Source: DATCKG01 sp036562385 (GTDB lineage Bacteria > Bacillota > Sulfobacillia > Symbiobacteriales > Symbiobacteriaceae). From it: a stretch of DNA of 64,000 nt. The notes under the pieces were generated by a model that worked only from the letters and a program-made list of their open reading frames with translations, did not search any database and was not told where the DNA came from. The number at the start of each line of letters is the position of its first letter. Position 1 is the stretch's first letter. The stretch spans positions 49,364 to 113,363 of the forward strand of contig DATCKG010000036.1 in the NCBI GenBank assembly GCA_036562385.1, written 5' to 3'. Of this stretch, positions 17,551 to 25,013 are shown piece after piece. A program made the translations under genes and the position numbers.

Positions 17551-18330
17551 ATGAATTTGCCGGGATACCCGCTTTTCCGAAAGCGGCTGTTGGAACTGAC
17601 TGGGATCGACCTGGATTGTTACAAGGGCACGCAGATGGAGCGGCGGCTGCAGACCATCATGCGTCGGGCCGGCGTTCCGGATCTGACCACCTATGCCCAT
17701 CTGCTGACGGAGAATCCGGCCAAGCTTAAGGAATTTCAGGACTTCCTCACCATCAACGTCTCGGAGTGGCTTCGGAATCCCGAAAAGTTTGAGGAACTGC
17801 AGCGAGTCATCCTGCCGGAACTGCTCCGGCGGCGAAACTCGCTGCGCATCTGGAGCGCGGGCTGTGCCAACGGCGCGGAGCCATATTCGGTGGCGATGCT
17901 CCTGGATGAACTGGATCCGCGGGAATGCCACCAGATTCTGGCCACCGACATCGATGCCGAGATTCTGAAAGTGGCGATGGAAGGGGTTTACACGGAAAAG
18001 GACATGAAAAATGTCTCTCCCGAACGCCGGCGCCGCTATTTCATCCAAGAAGGGGACCGGTATCGGGTGATTCCGGCCCTGCGGCGGCGGGTTCAGTTCA
18101 AGCGGCACAATCTGCTGGCCGACCCGTTTCCCTCGGAGATCGACCTGCTGCTGTGCCGGAATGTGGTCATCTACTTTACGGAAGCGGCGAAAGAAGAACT
18201 GTACCGGCGATTCCACAAGGCCCTCAGCCCCGGCGGGATTTTGTTCGTTGGCAGCACCGAAAGTTTGTTGCGGCCGCAAGAGTTTGGTTTCGTCAGCGTC
18301 TCACCGTTTTTCTACCGGGCGGTCAAATAG
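17551..18330 (+). CDS. cheR: Chemotaxis protein methyltransferase CheR
   Basis: SAM-dependent methyltransferase that methylates receptor glutamates. The 259 residues contain an N-terminal helical CheR domain (residues 1-75) and a Rossmann domain with the SAM motif WSAGCANGAEPYSVAM, LATDIDAEIL and the LLCRNVVIYF motif, followed by GGILFVGSTESL. No C-terminal TPR or pentapeptide-binding extension is present. Start ATG 17551. Confidence 0.97.
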   Translation: MNLPGYPLFRKRLLELTGIDLDCYKGTQMERRLQTIMRRAGVPDLTTYAHLLTENPAKLKEFQDFLTINVSEWLRNPEKFEELQRVILPELLRRRNSLRIWSAGCANGAEPYSVAMLLDELDPRECHQILATDIDAEILKVAMEGVYTEKDMKNVSPERRRRYFIQEGDRYRVIPALRRRVQFKRHNLLADPFPSEIDLLLCRNVVIYFTEAAKEELYRRFHKALSPGGILFVGSTESLLRPQEFGFVSVSPFFYRAVK

Positions 18331-18408
18331 AGGCGCACGCTTTCCGGGGGCTGGGGATCGGCCGGAATTGCGGCAGTGACCCGCGACGCAGGAGGGAAGA
18401 AGGCAGCC

Positions 18409-18885
18409 GTGAAGGCCGTCGTCAAAGCCGAATTTGTCAACCCGTTTGTGACCGCCGCGTATCAGGTCCTTCAGACGGAAACCGGGTCGGAAGTGACCCG
18501 GGGAACCGTGACGGTGGAGGATTCGCCCCTGATTTCCGATGAGGTGACGGTGCTGATCGGCGTGGTGGGCAGAGCCCAGGGGCTGGTGCTGTACGGCATG
18601 TCGGAACAGACGGCCCGGGGACTGGTCTCCGCCATGACCGGAGAACCGGTGCCGGTGTTCGACGCGATGGCCGAGAGTGCGGTGGCGGAACTGGGCAACG
18701 TCATCACAGGACTGGCCAGCGTGGAACTGGAGCAAGCAGGGTATTCCTGCAAGATCGCGCCTCCCTCCGTGGTGGTGGGGAAGGGCACCATCATCTCCAC
18801 GCTGTCAATTCAGCGGCTGGTGATCCCCTTGCAGACCAGCCAGGGGCAGATCCTTTTGCACATCGCGCTGCGGGAAACTTATTGA
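18409..18885 (+). CDS. cheX: CheX-type CheY-P phosphatase
   Basis: The third adaptation/termination protein of the operon. A 158-residue CheX-like protein (KAEFVNPFVTAAYQVL is the usual CheX opening) with one phosphatase motif, SAVAELGN, followed 20-21 residues later by prolines (IAPPS). GTG 18409 is chosen because it matches family N-termini; GTG 18376 is an alternative. CheC and CheX occurring together suggests more than one CheY-P pool or a redundant off-switch. Last gene of the che operon. Confidence 0.85.
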   Translation: MKAVVKAEFVNPFVTAAYQVLQTETGSEVTRGTVTVEDSPLISDEVTVLIGVVGRAQGLVLYGMSEQTARGLVSAMTGEPVPVFDAMAESAVAELGNVITGLASVELEQAGYSCKIAPPSVVVGKGTIISTLSIQRLVIPLQTSQGQILLHIALRETY

Positions 18886-18910
18886 CAAGCCTCCTCGTGT
18901 TCGGTAAGTT
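18882..18910 (+). promoter_or_regulatory. Possible sigma-A promoter for dapB
   Basis: A perfect -35 TTGACA (18882-18887) overlaps the cheX stop and is separated by 17 bases from TAAGTT (18905-18910), a poor -10. The spacing is right, but the weak -10 limits confidence. It lies about 120 bases before dapB. Confidence 0.4.
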
Positions 18911-19027
18911 AGTGGCAAAAGCCGGGGTTCGTCCCTCGGCTATGCTGGTTGTGGTGGTTGCGGCAGGCGAAGCCTCTGAGGCTGCGCCTGCTGTTTTGTA
19001 CAACTCTGCGCATCGAGGTGGCAGTGA

Positions 19028-19792
19028 ATGCAGTCGATTCGGGTGGTTGTGGCCGGCGCCACGGGAAAAGTGGGCCGGGAGATGGTTCGTGCGGTGGTCC
19101 GCGAGCCGGGGTTTACCCTGGTGGGCGCGGTCGCGGCGGAAGCGGAAGGCCGGGACATCGGTGAAGTGCTCGGGCTGGAAGGCGGTCGGGTGGGTGTTCC
19201 CATCGCACCGAGCCTGGAAGACGTCCTGAAATCCGGCGTGGAGGCGGACGTCCTGATCGATTTCACCGTCGCGGCAGCCGCACGAAAAACCATCCCCACA
19301 GCGGTGGCGGCTGGCATCGCCCCCGTTGTGGGGACCACCGGTCTGGCCCCTGAAGAGATCCGGCAATTTGCGGAGGCGTGCCGGGAGAAGGGGATCGGCG
19401 GCGCGTTCATTGCCAATTTTTCCGTGGGGATGATGCTGCTGATGCGCTTCGCGGAGGAAGCCCGGCGCTTCTTCCCCCATGTGGAGATCATCGAGCTGCA
19501 TCATCACACGAAGCTGGATGCTCCGTCCGGTACCGCCCTGCGCACCCGGGAGCGCCTGGAGCGGGTCGCGGGGGATCTGAAAGCGCCCCCGGTACCGATC
19601 CATTCCGTCCGGCTGCCGGGTCTGGTGGCCCATCAGGAGGTTATCTTCGGTGGGCCCGGACAGACCCTGACCTTGCGCCATGATGCACCCTCCCGGGAGG
19701 CGTACGTGCCCGGGGTGCTGATGGCCTGCAAGTGGGTGCTACGGGAGAAGCGGGTCGCCTTTGACCTGGAGGAGATCGCCTTCAGCCAGTAA
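19028..19792 (+). CDS. dapB: 4-hydroxy-tetrahydrodipicolinate reductase
   Basis: Reduces 4-hydroxy-tetrahydrodipicolinate to tetrahydrodipicolinate with NAD(P)H in lysine/diaminopimelate synthesis. The 254 residues contain the dinucleotide motif VVVAGATGKVGREMV, DFTVAAAA, GTTGLAPE and the signature IELHHHTKLDAPSGTA, with the catalytic His and the Lys/Asp-Ala-Pro-Ser-Gly-Thr substrate site. Start ATG 19028. It opens the diaminopimelate/dipicolinate block. Confidence 0.97.
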   Translation: MQSIRVVVAGATGKVGREMVRAVVREPGFTLVGAVAAEAEGRDIGEVLGLEGGRVGVPIAPSLEDVLKSGVEADVLIDFTVAAAARKTIPTAVAAGIAPVVGTTGLAPEEIRQFAEACREKGIGGAFIANFSVGMMLLMRFAEEARRFFPHVEIIELHHHTKLDAPSGTALRTRERLERVAGDLKAPPVPIHSVRLPGLVAHQEVIFGGPGQTLTLRHDAPSREAYVPGVLMACKWVLREKRVAFDLEEIAFSQ

Positions 19793-19810
19793 CCCGGACG
19801 GCCCCTGCTC

Positions 19811-19837
19811 ACCCCCGCCTCACCCCATCCATAGAAT
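19811..19837 (+). promoter_or_regulatory. Mother-cell sigma (sigma-E/sigma-K) promoter-like site before dpaA
   Basis: CATAGAAT (19830-19837) fits the CATAnnnT -10 of mother-cell sigma factors. An AC at 19811-19812, 17 bases upstream, can serve as the minimal sigma-K -35. The position 40 bases before dpaA agrees with the known sigma-K control of spoVF in Bacillus subtilis. The short consensus could occur by chance. Confidence 0.4.
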
Positions 19838-19874
19838 GGCGTGTGAGGTGTTGGAAGGGAGTGGGGATCAGTCC

Positions 19875-20771
19875 ATGAGCGTCCAGGGAAAAGGCGTGGC
19901 TGTCCTGGGCGGCGACCGTCGCATGGCTGAGACGGTACCTTTCTTCCTCCAGGCCGGAGCTGTGGTGCGGCTCGTAGGGCATGAGTGGGAGGACCGTCTG
20001 GCCGCTGTGCAGGTTTGCACATCGGCTGCGGAGGCCCTGAGGGGCGCCCACGTGGCCCTTCTGCCCGTGGAGGGCGTAAACGAGGATGGCCGCATCAACA
20101 CCGTGATTCCCGACTACACCTGCAGCATTGATGTGGACGCGCTCAAGCAGATGGCGCGGGACGCCGTGGTCTTCAGCGGCCTCGCCAACGCGTATTTGCG
20201 CCGGATCTGTGCCGAGGCCGGGCGTCCGCTGATCATATACCGGGAGGCCGACGAGTTCGCCATCTGGAACGCGGTGCCCTCGGCAGAGGGGGCTATCCAG
20301 ATGGCCATGGAGGCCACCCCCTTTACCCTGTTCGGTTCCCGGTCCCTGGTGGTGGGCTTCGGCCGCACGGGCCGGACCATTGCCATGCTGCTGAGGGGCC
20401 TGTGCAGCAACGTCTCCGTTGCGGCCCGCAGTGCCCTGGATCACGCCCGGATTTGGGCCAGCGGTCACCGCCCCGTGGAATGGGAGCGGCTGCCTGAGGC
20501 CGTCGCGGAGTCCGATGTGATCTTCAACACGGTACCTGCTCTGGTCCTGACCCGGGAGGTGCTGGCGGCGGCGCCTTCCCACGCGGTGATCATCGACATC
20601 GCCTCAGCCCCCGGCGGAACCGACTTTGAGGCAGCCCGGGAACTGGGGCTGACCGCGAAGCTGGCGCCGGGACTGCCGGGCATCGTGGCCCCCGTCACCG
20701 CAGGGAAGCTCATCGCGGAACTGGTCATCCGCCACCTCACGATGGGCACACGGGAGGAGGAACCGCGGTGA
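19875..20771 (+). CDS. dpaA: Dipicolinate synthase subunit A (SpoVFA)
   Basis: Subunit of the synthase that converts the DapA-pathway intermediate to dipicolinic acid, the calcium chelator of the spore core. The 298 residues contain KGVAVLGGDRRM at the N-terminus and the Rossmann motif LVVGFGRTGRTIAMLL near residue 155. ATG 19875 is preferred over the upstream in-frame ATG at 19761, which lies inside dapB. GTG of dpaB overlaps its stop by 4 bases. Confidence 0.95.
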   Translation: MSVQGKGVAVLGGDRRMAETVPFFLQAGAVVRLVGHEWEDRLAAVQVCTSAAEALRGAHVALLPVEGVNEDGRINTVIPDYTCSIDVDALKQMARDAVVFSGLANAYLRRICAEAGRPLIIYREADEFAIWNAVPSAEGAIQMAMEATPFTLFGSRSLVVGFGRTGRTIAMLLRGLCSNVSVAARSALDHARIWASGHRPVEWERLPEAVAESDVIFNTVPALVLTREVLAAAPSHAVIIDIASAPGGTDFEAARELGLTAKLAPGLPGIVAPVTAGKLIAELVIRHLTMGTREEEPR

Positions 20772-21385
20772 AGCCGAAGGAGGCGGAGCAGGGACGGCTG
20801 CAAGGCCGGCGGATCGGGGTGGCCATGGCTGCCTCCCACTGCAATCTGGCCAGGGCGATCGCACAGTTGGAGGTCCTGGTGTCCGAAGGGGCCGATGTGA
20901 CGCCGATCATCTCCTACAACGTCCAGCACACGGAGACTCGCTTTGGCAAGCCCGCGGACTGGATCGCCGAGATTGAGCGGATCACAGGGAAACGTCCCCT
21001 CACCACGATACCCGAAGTGGAGCCCTTCGGACCCGGCGGGCTGCTGGATTGCCTGGTGATCATGCCGTGCACCGGCAATACGATGGCGAAGTTGGCCAAC
21101 GCCATCACCGACACGCCGGTGCTGATGGCTGCCAAGGCCCAGATGCGGAATCACCGGCCGGTGGTGCTGGCGATCACCACCAACGATGCCCTGGGCCTTA
21201 ACGCCCGCAATTTGGGCGTTCTGCTGAGCACACGGAATATTTACTTCGTACCCTTCCGCCAAGACCATCCCACGGGCAAACCGACGTCCGTGGACGCCGA
21301 CATCGAGAGCTATCTCGTTCCGACCATCCTGGCGGCGATGGAAGGCCGCCAGATTCAACCCCTGCTGCTCGGTCCCCGGATCTAG
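20768..21385 (+). CDS. dpaB: Dipicolinate synthase subunit B (SpoVFB)
   Basis: Flavoprotein partner of DpaA in spore dipicolinate synthesis. The 205-residue protein has the flavoprotein (UbiX/Pad-like) fold signature, with GVAMAASHCNLA near the N-terminus, MPCTGNTMAKLANAI near residue 100 and TTNDALGLNARN. Start GTG 20768 overlapping dpaA. Presence of both subunits shows the organism makes dipicolinate, as expected for an endospore former. Confidence 0.95.
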   Translation: MKPKEAEQGRLQGRRIGVAMAASHCNLARAIAQLEVLVSEGADVTPIISYNVQHTETRFGKPADWIAEIERITGKRPLTTIPEVEPFGPGGLLDCLVIMPCTGNTMAKLANAITDTPVLMAAKAQMRNHRPVVLAITTNDALGLNARNLGVLLSTRNIYFVPFRQDHPTGKPTSVDADIESYLVPTILAAMEGRQIQPLLLGPRI

Positions 21386-21454
21386 GCGCGGCTCCGCAGG
21401 CCGGCAGCCGACCCCGGAGACCAGTCAGCCACGATACCTAGCCAGAAAGGATGT

Positions 21455-22474
21455 ATGCCTGTGAAGAATGTCGCCGTCGTCGGAGCTACCGGCGTTGTGG
21501 GTCAACGACTGTTGAGCCTGCTGGAGTCCCGTCATTTCCCCGTGGGGACCCTGCGTCCCCTGGCCAGCGCCCGGAGCGTGGGAACCACCATCACATTCCG
21601 GGGCGAATCAATTCCTGTCCAGGAGGCCACGCCTGAAGCGTTCAAGGGGATGGACCTGGTCTTCTTTGCCGCGACCGGTTCCCTGTCCAAGGAACTGGCC
21701 CCGGCGGCGGTTCAGGCGGGCGCCGTGGTCATTGACAAGTCCAGCACCTGGCGGATGGATCCCAACGTGCCGCTGGTGGTGCCGGAGATCAACCCGGAGG
21801 ATCTGCGCTGGCACAAGGGCATCATCGCCAGCCCCAACTGCACCACCATCGGGTTGGTGATGGCCCTCAAGCCGCTGCATGATCTCTCGCCCATGAAGCG
21901 GGTGATCGTGACCACCATGCAGGCCGTCTCCGGTACCGGCAAGGAGGCAGTGGAAGAGCTGGAACAGCAAGTCCGGCAGTGGCAGCCCGGAAGCAAGGAG
22001 GAGCTGCCCCACTCGGTCTACACCCGGCAGATCGCCTTCAACGTGCTGCCCTACGCCGAAACCTTCCTGGAGAATGGCTACACCACCGAGGAGGTTAAGC
22101 TTCTGAACGAGACCCGGAAGATCATGGGCCTGCCGAACCTGGAGGTGACCATGACGTGCACCCGGGTGCCGGTGTTCGTGGGCCATTCCGAGTCGGTGCT
22201 GGTGGAGTTCGAGCGGAAGATCACACCGGCGGAGGCCCGGGAAGCGCTCTCCCGGTTCCCCGGTGTGAAGGTGGTGGACGATCCTGCATCCTTTGTCTTC
22301 CCCACGGCCCTGGATGTGGACGGCAAGGATGAGGTCCTGGTGGGACGGATCCGGGAAGACCTGAGCAATCCCAACGGGCTGTGGCTTTGGGTGGTGAGCG
22401 ATAACCTTCGCAAGGGCGCAGCCACCAACGCCGTGCAGATCGCGGAAAAGCTATTGGAGATGGGGCTGCTCTAA
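21455..22474 (+). CDS. asd: Aspartate-semialdehyde dehydrogenase
   Basis: Converts aspartyl phosphate to the semialdehyde, the branch point for lysine, methionine and threonine. The 339 residues contain VAVVGATGVVGQRLL for NADP, active-site Cys129 in ASPNCTTIGLV, the His in VFVGHSESV, and the substrate-binding region around TRQIAFN. Start ATG 21455 follows AAAGG; a shifted ATG at 21451 is in another frame. Adjacent genes use its product. Confidence 0.97.
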   Translation: MPVKNVAVVGATGVVGQRLLSLLESRHFPVGTLRPLASARSVGTTITFRGESIPVQEATPEAFKGMDLVFFAATGSLSKELAPAAVQAGAVVIDKSSTWRMDPNVPLVVPEINPEDLRWHKGIIASPNCTTIGLVMALKPLHDLSPMKRVIVTTMQAVSGTGKEAVEELEQQVRQWQPGSKEELPHSVYTRQIAFNVLPYAETFLENGYTTEEVKLLNETRKIMGLPNLEVTMTCTRVPVFVGHSESVLVEFERKITPAEAREALSRFPGVKVVDDPASFVFPTALDVDGKDEVLVGRIREDLSNPNGLWLWVVSDNLRKGAATNAVQIAEKLLEMGLL

Positions 22475-22499
22475 GCCCCGGAGAGGAGGAGCGGGCCGG

Positions 22500-23756
22500 T
22501 TGGCGCCCGCCGGCCCAATCGCATCCATGCGGATCATCGTACAGAAATTTGGCGGGACCTCCGTGGCCACGGCCGACGGCCGCCTTCGGGTGGCCGAGCA
22601 CGTGGAACGGGCGGTCCGGGACGGCTATGCCGTGGTGGTCGTGGTATCGGCCATGGGGCGGCAGGGCGATCCCTACGCCACTGATACGCTGATCCAGCTG
22701 GCCAACGAAGCCTGTCCTGACCTGGCCCCCCGGGAGATGGACCTGCTCCTCTCCTGTGGTGAGATCATCTCCAGCGTGATTGTCACAGGGACGCTGAAGC
22801 GCCGGGGGATCCCTGCTCAGGCCCTGACCGGCGCCCAGGCCGGGATTGTGACGGATGGATCCTTCGGAGCGGCCCGGATTGTCCGGGTGGATCCGGGCCC
22901 CCTGCTGGAGCGGCTGCGGGCCGGGCTCGTGGCGGTGGTGGCCGGATTCCAGGGGCAGACGGAGACCGGTGAGGTCACCACCCTGGGTCGGGGCGGCTCC
23001 GACACCACCGCCGCCGCCCTGGGCGGCGCCCTGCAGGCCGAAGTGGTGGAGATCTATACCGATGTGGACGGGGTGAAGACCGCGGACCCCCGTCTGGTAC
23101 CCGACGCCCGTACGCTGGCGGTGGCCACCTACGACGAGGTGGTCCAGATGGCGCACTACGGCGCCAAGGTGGTCCACCCGCAGGCGGTGGAGATCGCCAT
23201 GCAGCACCGGGTTCCGCTGCGCATCAAATCCACCTTCAGCAGCGGGTCCGGCACGCTGATCACCCATTCGGCGGAGACGGCCAGAGCCTTCTGGAGCGCG
23301 CTGGACGTGGGCAGCCCGGTCACGGGGGTGACCCATGTGGATGGGCTGGCCCAGGTGAGCTTCACAGGCGATCCGCACCGGATCCGGAGCGCCTTCCGGG
23401 CGCTGGCCGACGCGGGCATCTCGGTGGACATGATCAACCTCTCCCCGGGGGCCGCCACCTTCTGCGTGGAGCAGCGGCACGCGGAGCGGACCCGGGCGTT
23501 GCTGACGGAACTGGGGTTTACACCGGAGATCCGGATGGGGTGTGCCAAGGTCTCGGTGGTGGGGTCCGGCATGCGCGGGCGCCCCGGTGTCATGGCCCGG
23601 GTGGTGGAAGGCCTTTCGGCGGCCGGCGTCGAAATTTTGCAAACCAGCGATTCACACGTCACCATCTCCTCCCTGGTGGAGTCCGTTCACCTGCGCCGTG
23701 CGGTTCAGGCGCTGCACGACGCCTTCCGCCTGGGAGAGGTACCATCAACGATCTGA
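22500..23756 (+). CDS. dapG: Aspartokinase
   Basis: Phosphorylates aspartate, the first step of the pathway. The kinase domain (MRIIVQKFGGTSV, then LLSCGEIISS and TLGRGGSDTTAAALG) is followed by two C-terminal ACT domains, the usual site of feedback inhibition (about residues 270-405). TTG 22500 has AGGAGGA (22484-22490) nine bases upstream; the internal ATG at 22527 matches the normal N-terminus but lacks a ribosome binding site, so the extra nine residues may be real. Length and context suit the DapG type that supplies cell-wall and spore diaminopimelate. Confidence 0.94.
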   Translation: MAPAGPIASMRIIVQKFGGTSVATADGRLRVAEHVERAVRDGYAVVVVVSAMGRQGDPYATDTLIQLANEACPDLAPREMDLLLSCGEIISSVIVTGTLKRRGIPAQALTGAQAGIVTDGSFGAARIVRVDPGPLLERLRAGLVAVVAGFQGQTETGEVTTLGRGGSDTTAAALGGALQAEVVEIYTDVDGVKTADPRLVPDARTLAVATYDEVVQMAHYGAKVVHPQAVEIAMQHRVPLRIKSTFSSGSGTLITHSAETARAFWSALDVGSPVTGVTHVDGLAQVSFTGDPHRIRSAFRALADAGISVDMINLSPGAATFCVEQRHAERTRALLTELGFTPEIRMGCAKVSVVGSGMRGRPGVMARVVEGLSAAGVEILQTSDSHVTISSLVESVHLRRAVQALHDAFRLGEVPSTI

Positions 23757-23811
23757 TCCCGGGCGCGCCCCTGGGGCGCGGCCTGGAAGCTTGTGGATGG
23801 GAGGAACGGAC

Positions 23812-24690
23812 GTGCCTACGTTTGGAAGGCTCATTACCGCGATGGTCACACCCATGAACGCGGACCGCACCGTCGACTACGACCGGGCTGCGGAACTGGC
23901 CCGCCGCCTGGTGGCCTCGGGCTCGGAGGGCCTCGTGGTGACCGGGACCACCGGCGAATCGCCGACCCTGAGCGCGGATGAGAAGCTCAAGCTGTTTGAG
24001 ACGGTGGTTCGGGCTGTAGGGGACCAGGTCGCCGTCATCGGCGGTACCGGCTCCTACAACACCGAAGAAACCATCCGGCTGACCCGCCGGGCGGAAGAGA
24101 CCGGCATCCACGGCGTGCTGCTGGTGACCCCCTACTACAACAAGCCGCCCCAGGAAGGGCTGTACCAGCACTTCAAGGCCGTGGCGGAGTCGACGAAGCT
24201 GCCCTGCATCCTGTACAACGTGCCCTCCCGGACATCCGTCAACCTGTCGGCGGCCACGACGCTGCGCCTGGCCCAGATTCCCAACATCGTGGGCATCAAG
24301 GAGTGCGGGGATCTTACCCAGGTGGCGGAGATCATCAGCGGCGCACCTGAGGGCTTCCGGGTCTGGAGCGGCGACGACGCGGCGACGCTGCCGTATCTGG
24401 CGGTGGGCGCCTACGGCGTCATCAGCGTCGCCAGCCACGTGGTGGGGCCGCAGATGCAGGAGATGATCCGGGCCTACCTGGCCGGTCGGGTGGACGAAGC
24501 GGCCGCCTTGCACCGGCGTTTGCTGCCGGTCTTCAAGGGGCTGTTTGCCGTCACCAACCCGGTGCTGGTGAAGGCTGCCCTGGAGATGACCGGGTTTCCG
24601 GTGGGACCCCTGCGGCTGCCCCTGGTGGAAGCCAGCCCGCAGGAGCGGGAGGCCCTGCGGGCCGTCCTGGAAAAGGCCGGGGTCCTGTAA
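23812..24690 (+). CDS. dapA: 4-hydroxy-tetrahydrodipicolinate synthase
   Basis: Condenses pyruvate with aspartate semialdehyde. The 292-residue (beta/alpha)8 barrel has GTTGESPTLS, YYNKPPQEGLYQHF (catalytic Tyr) and the Schiff-base Lys163 in NIVGIKECGD, followed by the GDDAATLPY segment. GTG 23812 has GGGAGGA (23799-23805) upstream. Terminates the asd-dapG-dapA unit; a strong hairpin follows. Confidence 0.97.
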   Translation: MPTFGRLITAMVTPMNADRTVDYDRAAELARRLVASGSEGLVVTGTTGESPTLSADEKLKLFETVVRAVGDQVAVIGGTGSYNTEETIRLTRRAEETGIHGVLLVTPYYNKPPQEGLYQHFKAVAESTKLPCILYNVPSRTSVNLSAATTLRLAQIPNIVGIKECGDLTQVAEIISGAPEGFRVWSGDDAATLPYLAVGAYGVISVASHVVGPQMQEMIRAYLAGRVDEAAALHRRLLPVFKGLFAVTNPVLVKAALEMTGFPVGPLRLPLVEASPQEREALRAVLEKAGVL

Positions 24691-24709
24691 TCGACGATGG
24701 CACGTGGGC

Positions 24710-24744
24710 GGGCCTGTTCCGGAGCGCTGCTCCGGAGCAGGCCC
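24710..24744 (+). terminator. Terminator after dapA
   Basis: A long hairpin: GGCCTGTTCCGGAGC (24711-24725) and GCTCCGGAGCAGGCC (24729-24743), with a 3-base loop. It is followed by TCGTCTGTCCC, so the U-tract is short, but the stem is strong. Confidence 0.75.
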
Positions 24745-24771
24745 TCGTCTGTCCCGGCCCGGGGCCTGGTC

Positions 24772-24800
24772 TTGTATTGTTGGCGGTCGGTGGGTATAAT
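24772..24800 (+). promoter_or_regulatory. Sigma-A promoter for the RNase J gene
   Basis: TTGTAT (24772-24777), 17 bases, then TATAAT (24795-24800), a consensus -10. Transcription should start near 24807, giving a leader of about 200 bases. Confidence 0.75.
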
Positions 24801-24806
24801 TGAAAG

Positions 24807-25013
24807 GACATTGACTTGAACGGCGAACCAGGGAAACCGGCTCAGGTCAGCGGAACGGCGGCCTTTCGCATCGGGACGGCGTGGGTGCGGAAGGATGCTG
24901 ACCTACCATGGGGGATCCCCTTTACACCGGTCCCTGTCCACCCGATGGGTCTGTGGGGTGTGAGGCCTGCGGGTGTGTTTTGCTGTGCAAAGAAAAAAAG
25001 GAGGAAAAGTTTT
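24807..25013 (+). other. Leader of the RNase J mRNA
   Basis: Roughly 200 bases between the promoter and the TTG start. It can fold with the 8-base stem AGGTCAGC (24844-24851) and GCTGACCT (24897-24904) enclosing a 45-base loop. No match to a known riboswitch consensus was seen. Although the reading frame is open back to 24816, the ribosome binding site supports TTG 25014, so this stretch is probably untranslated. Confidence 0.5.
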
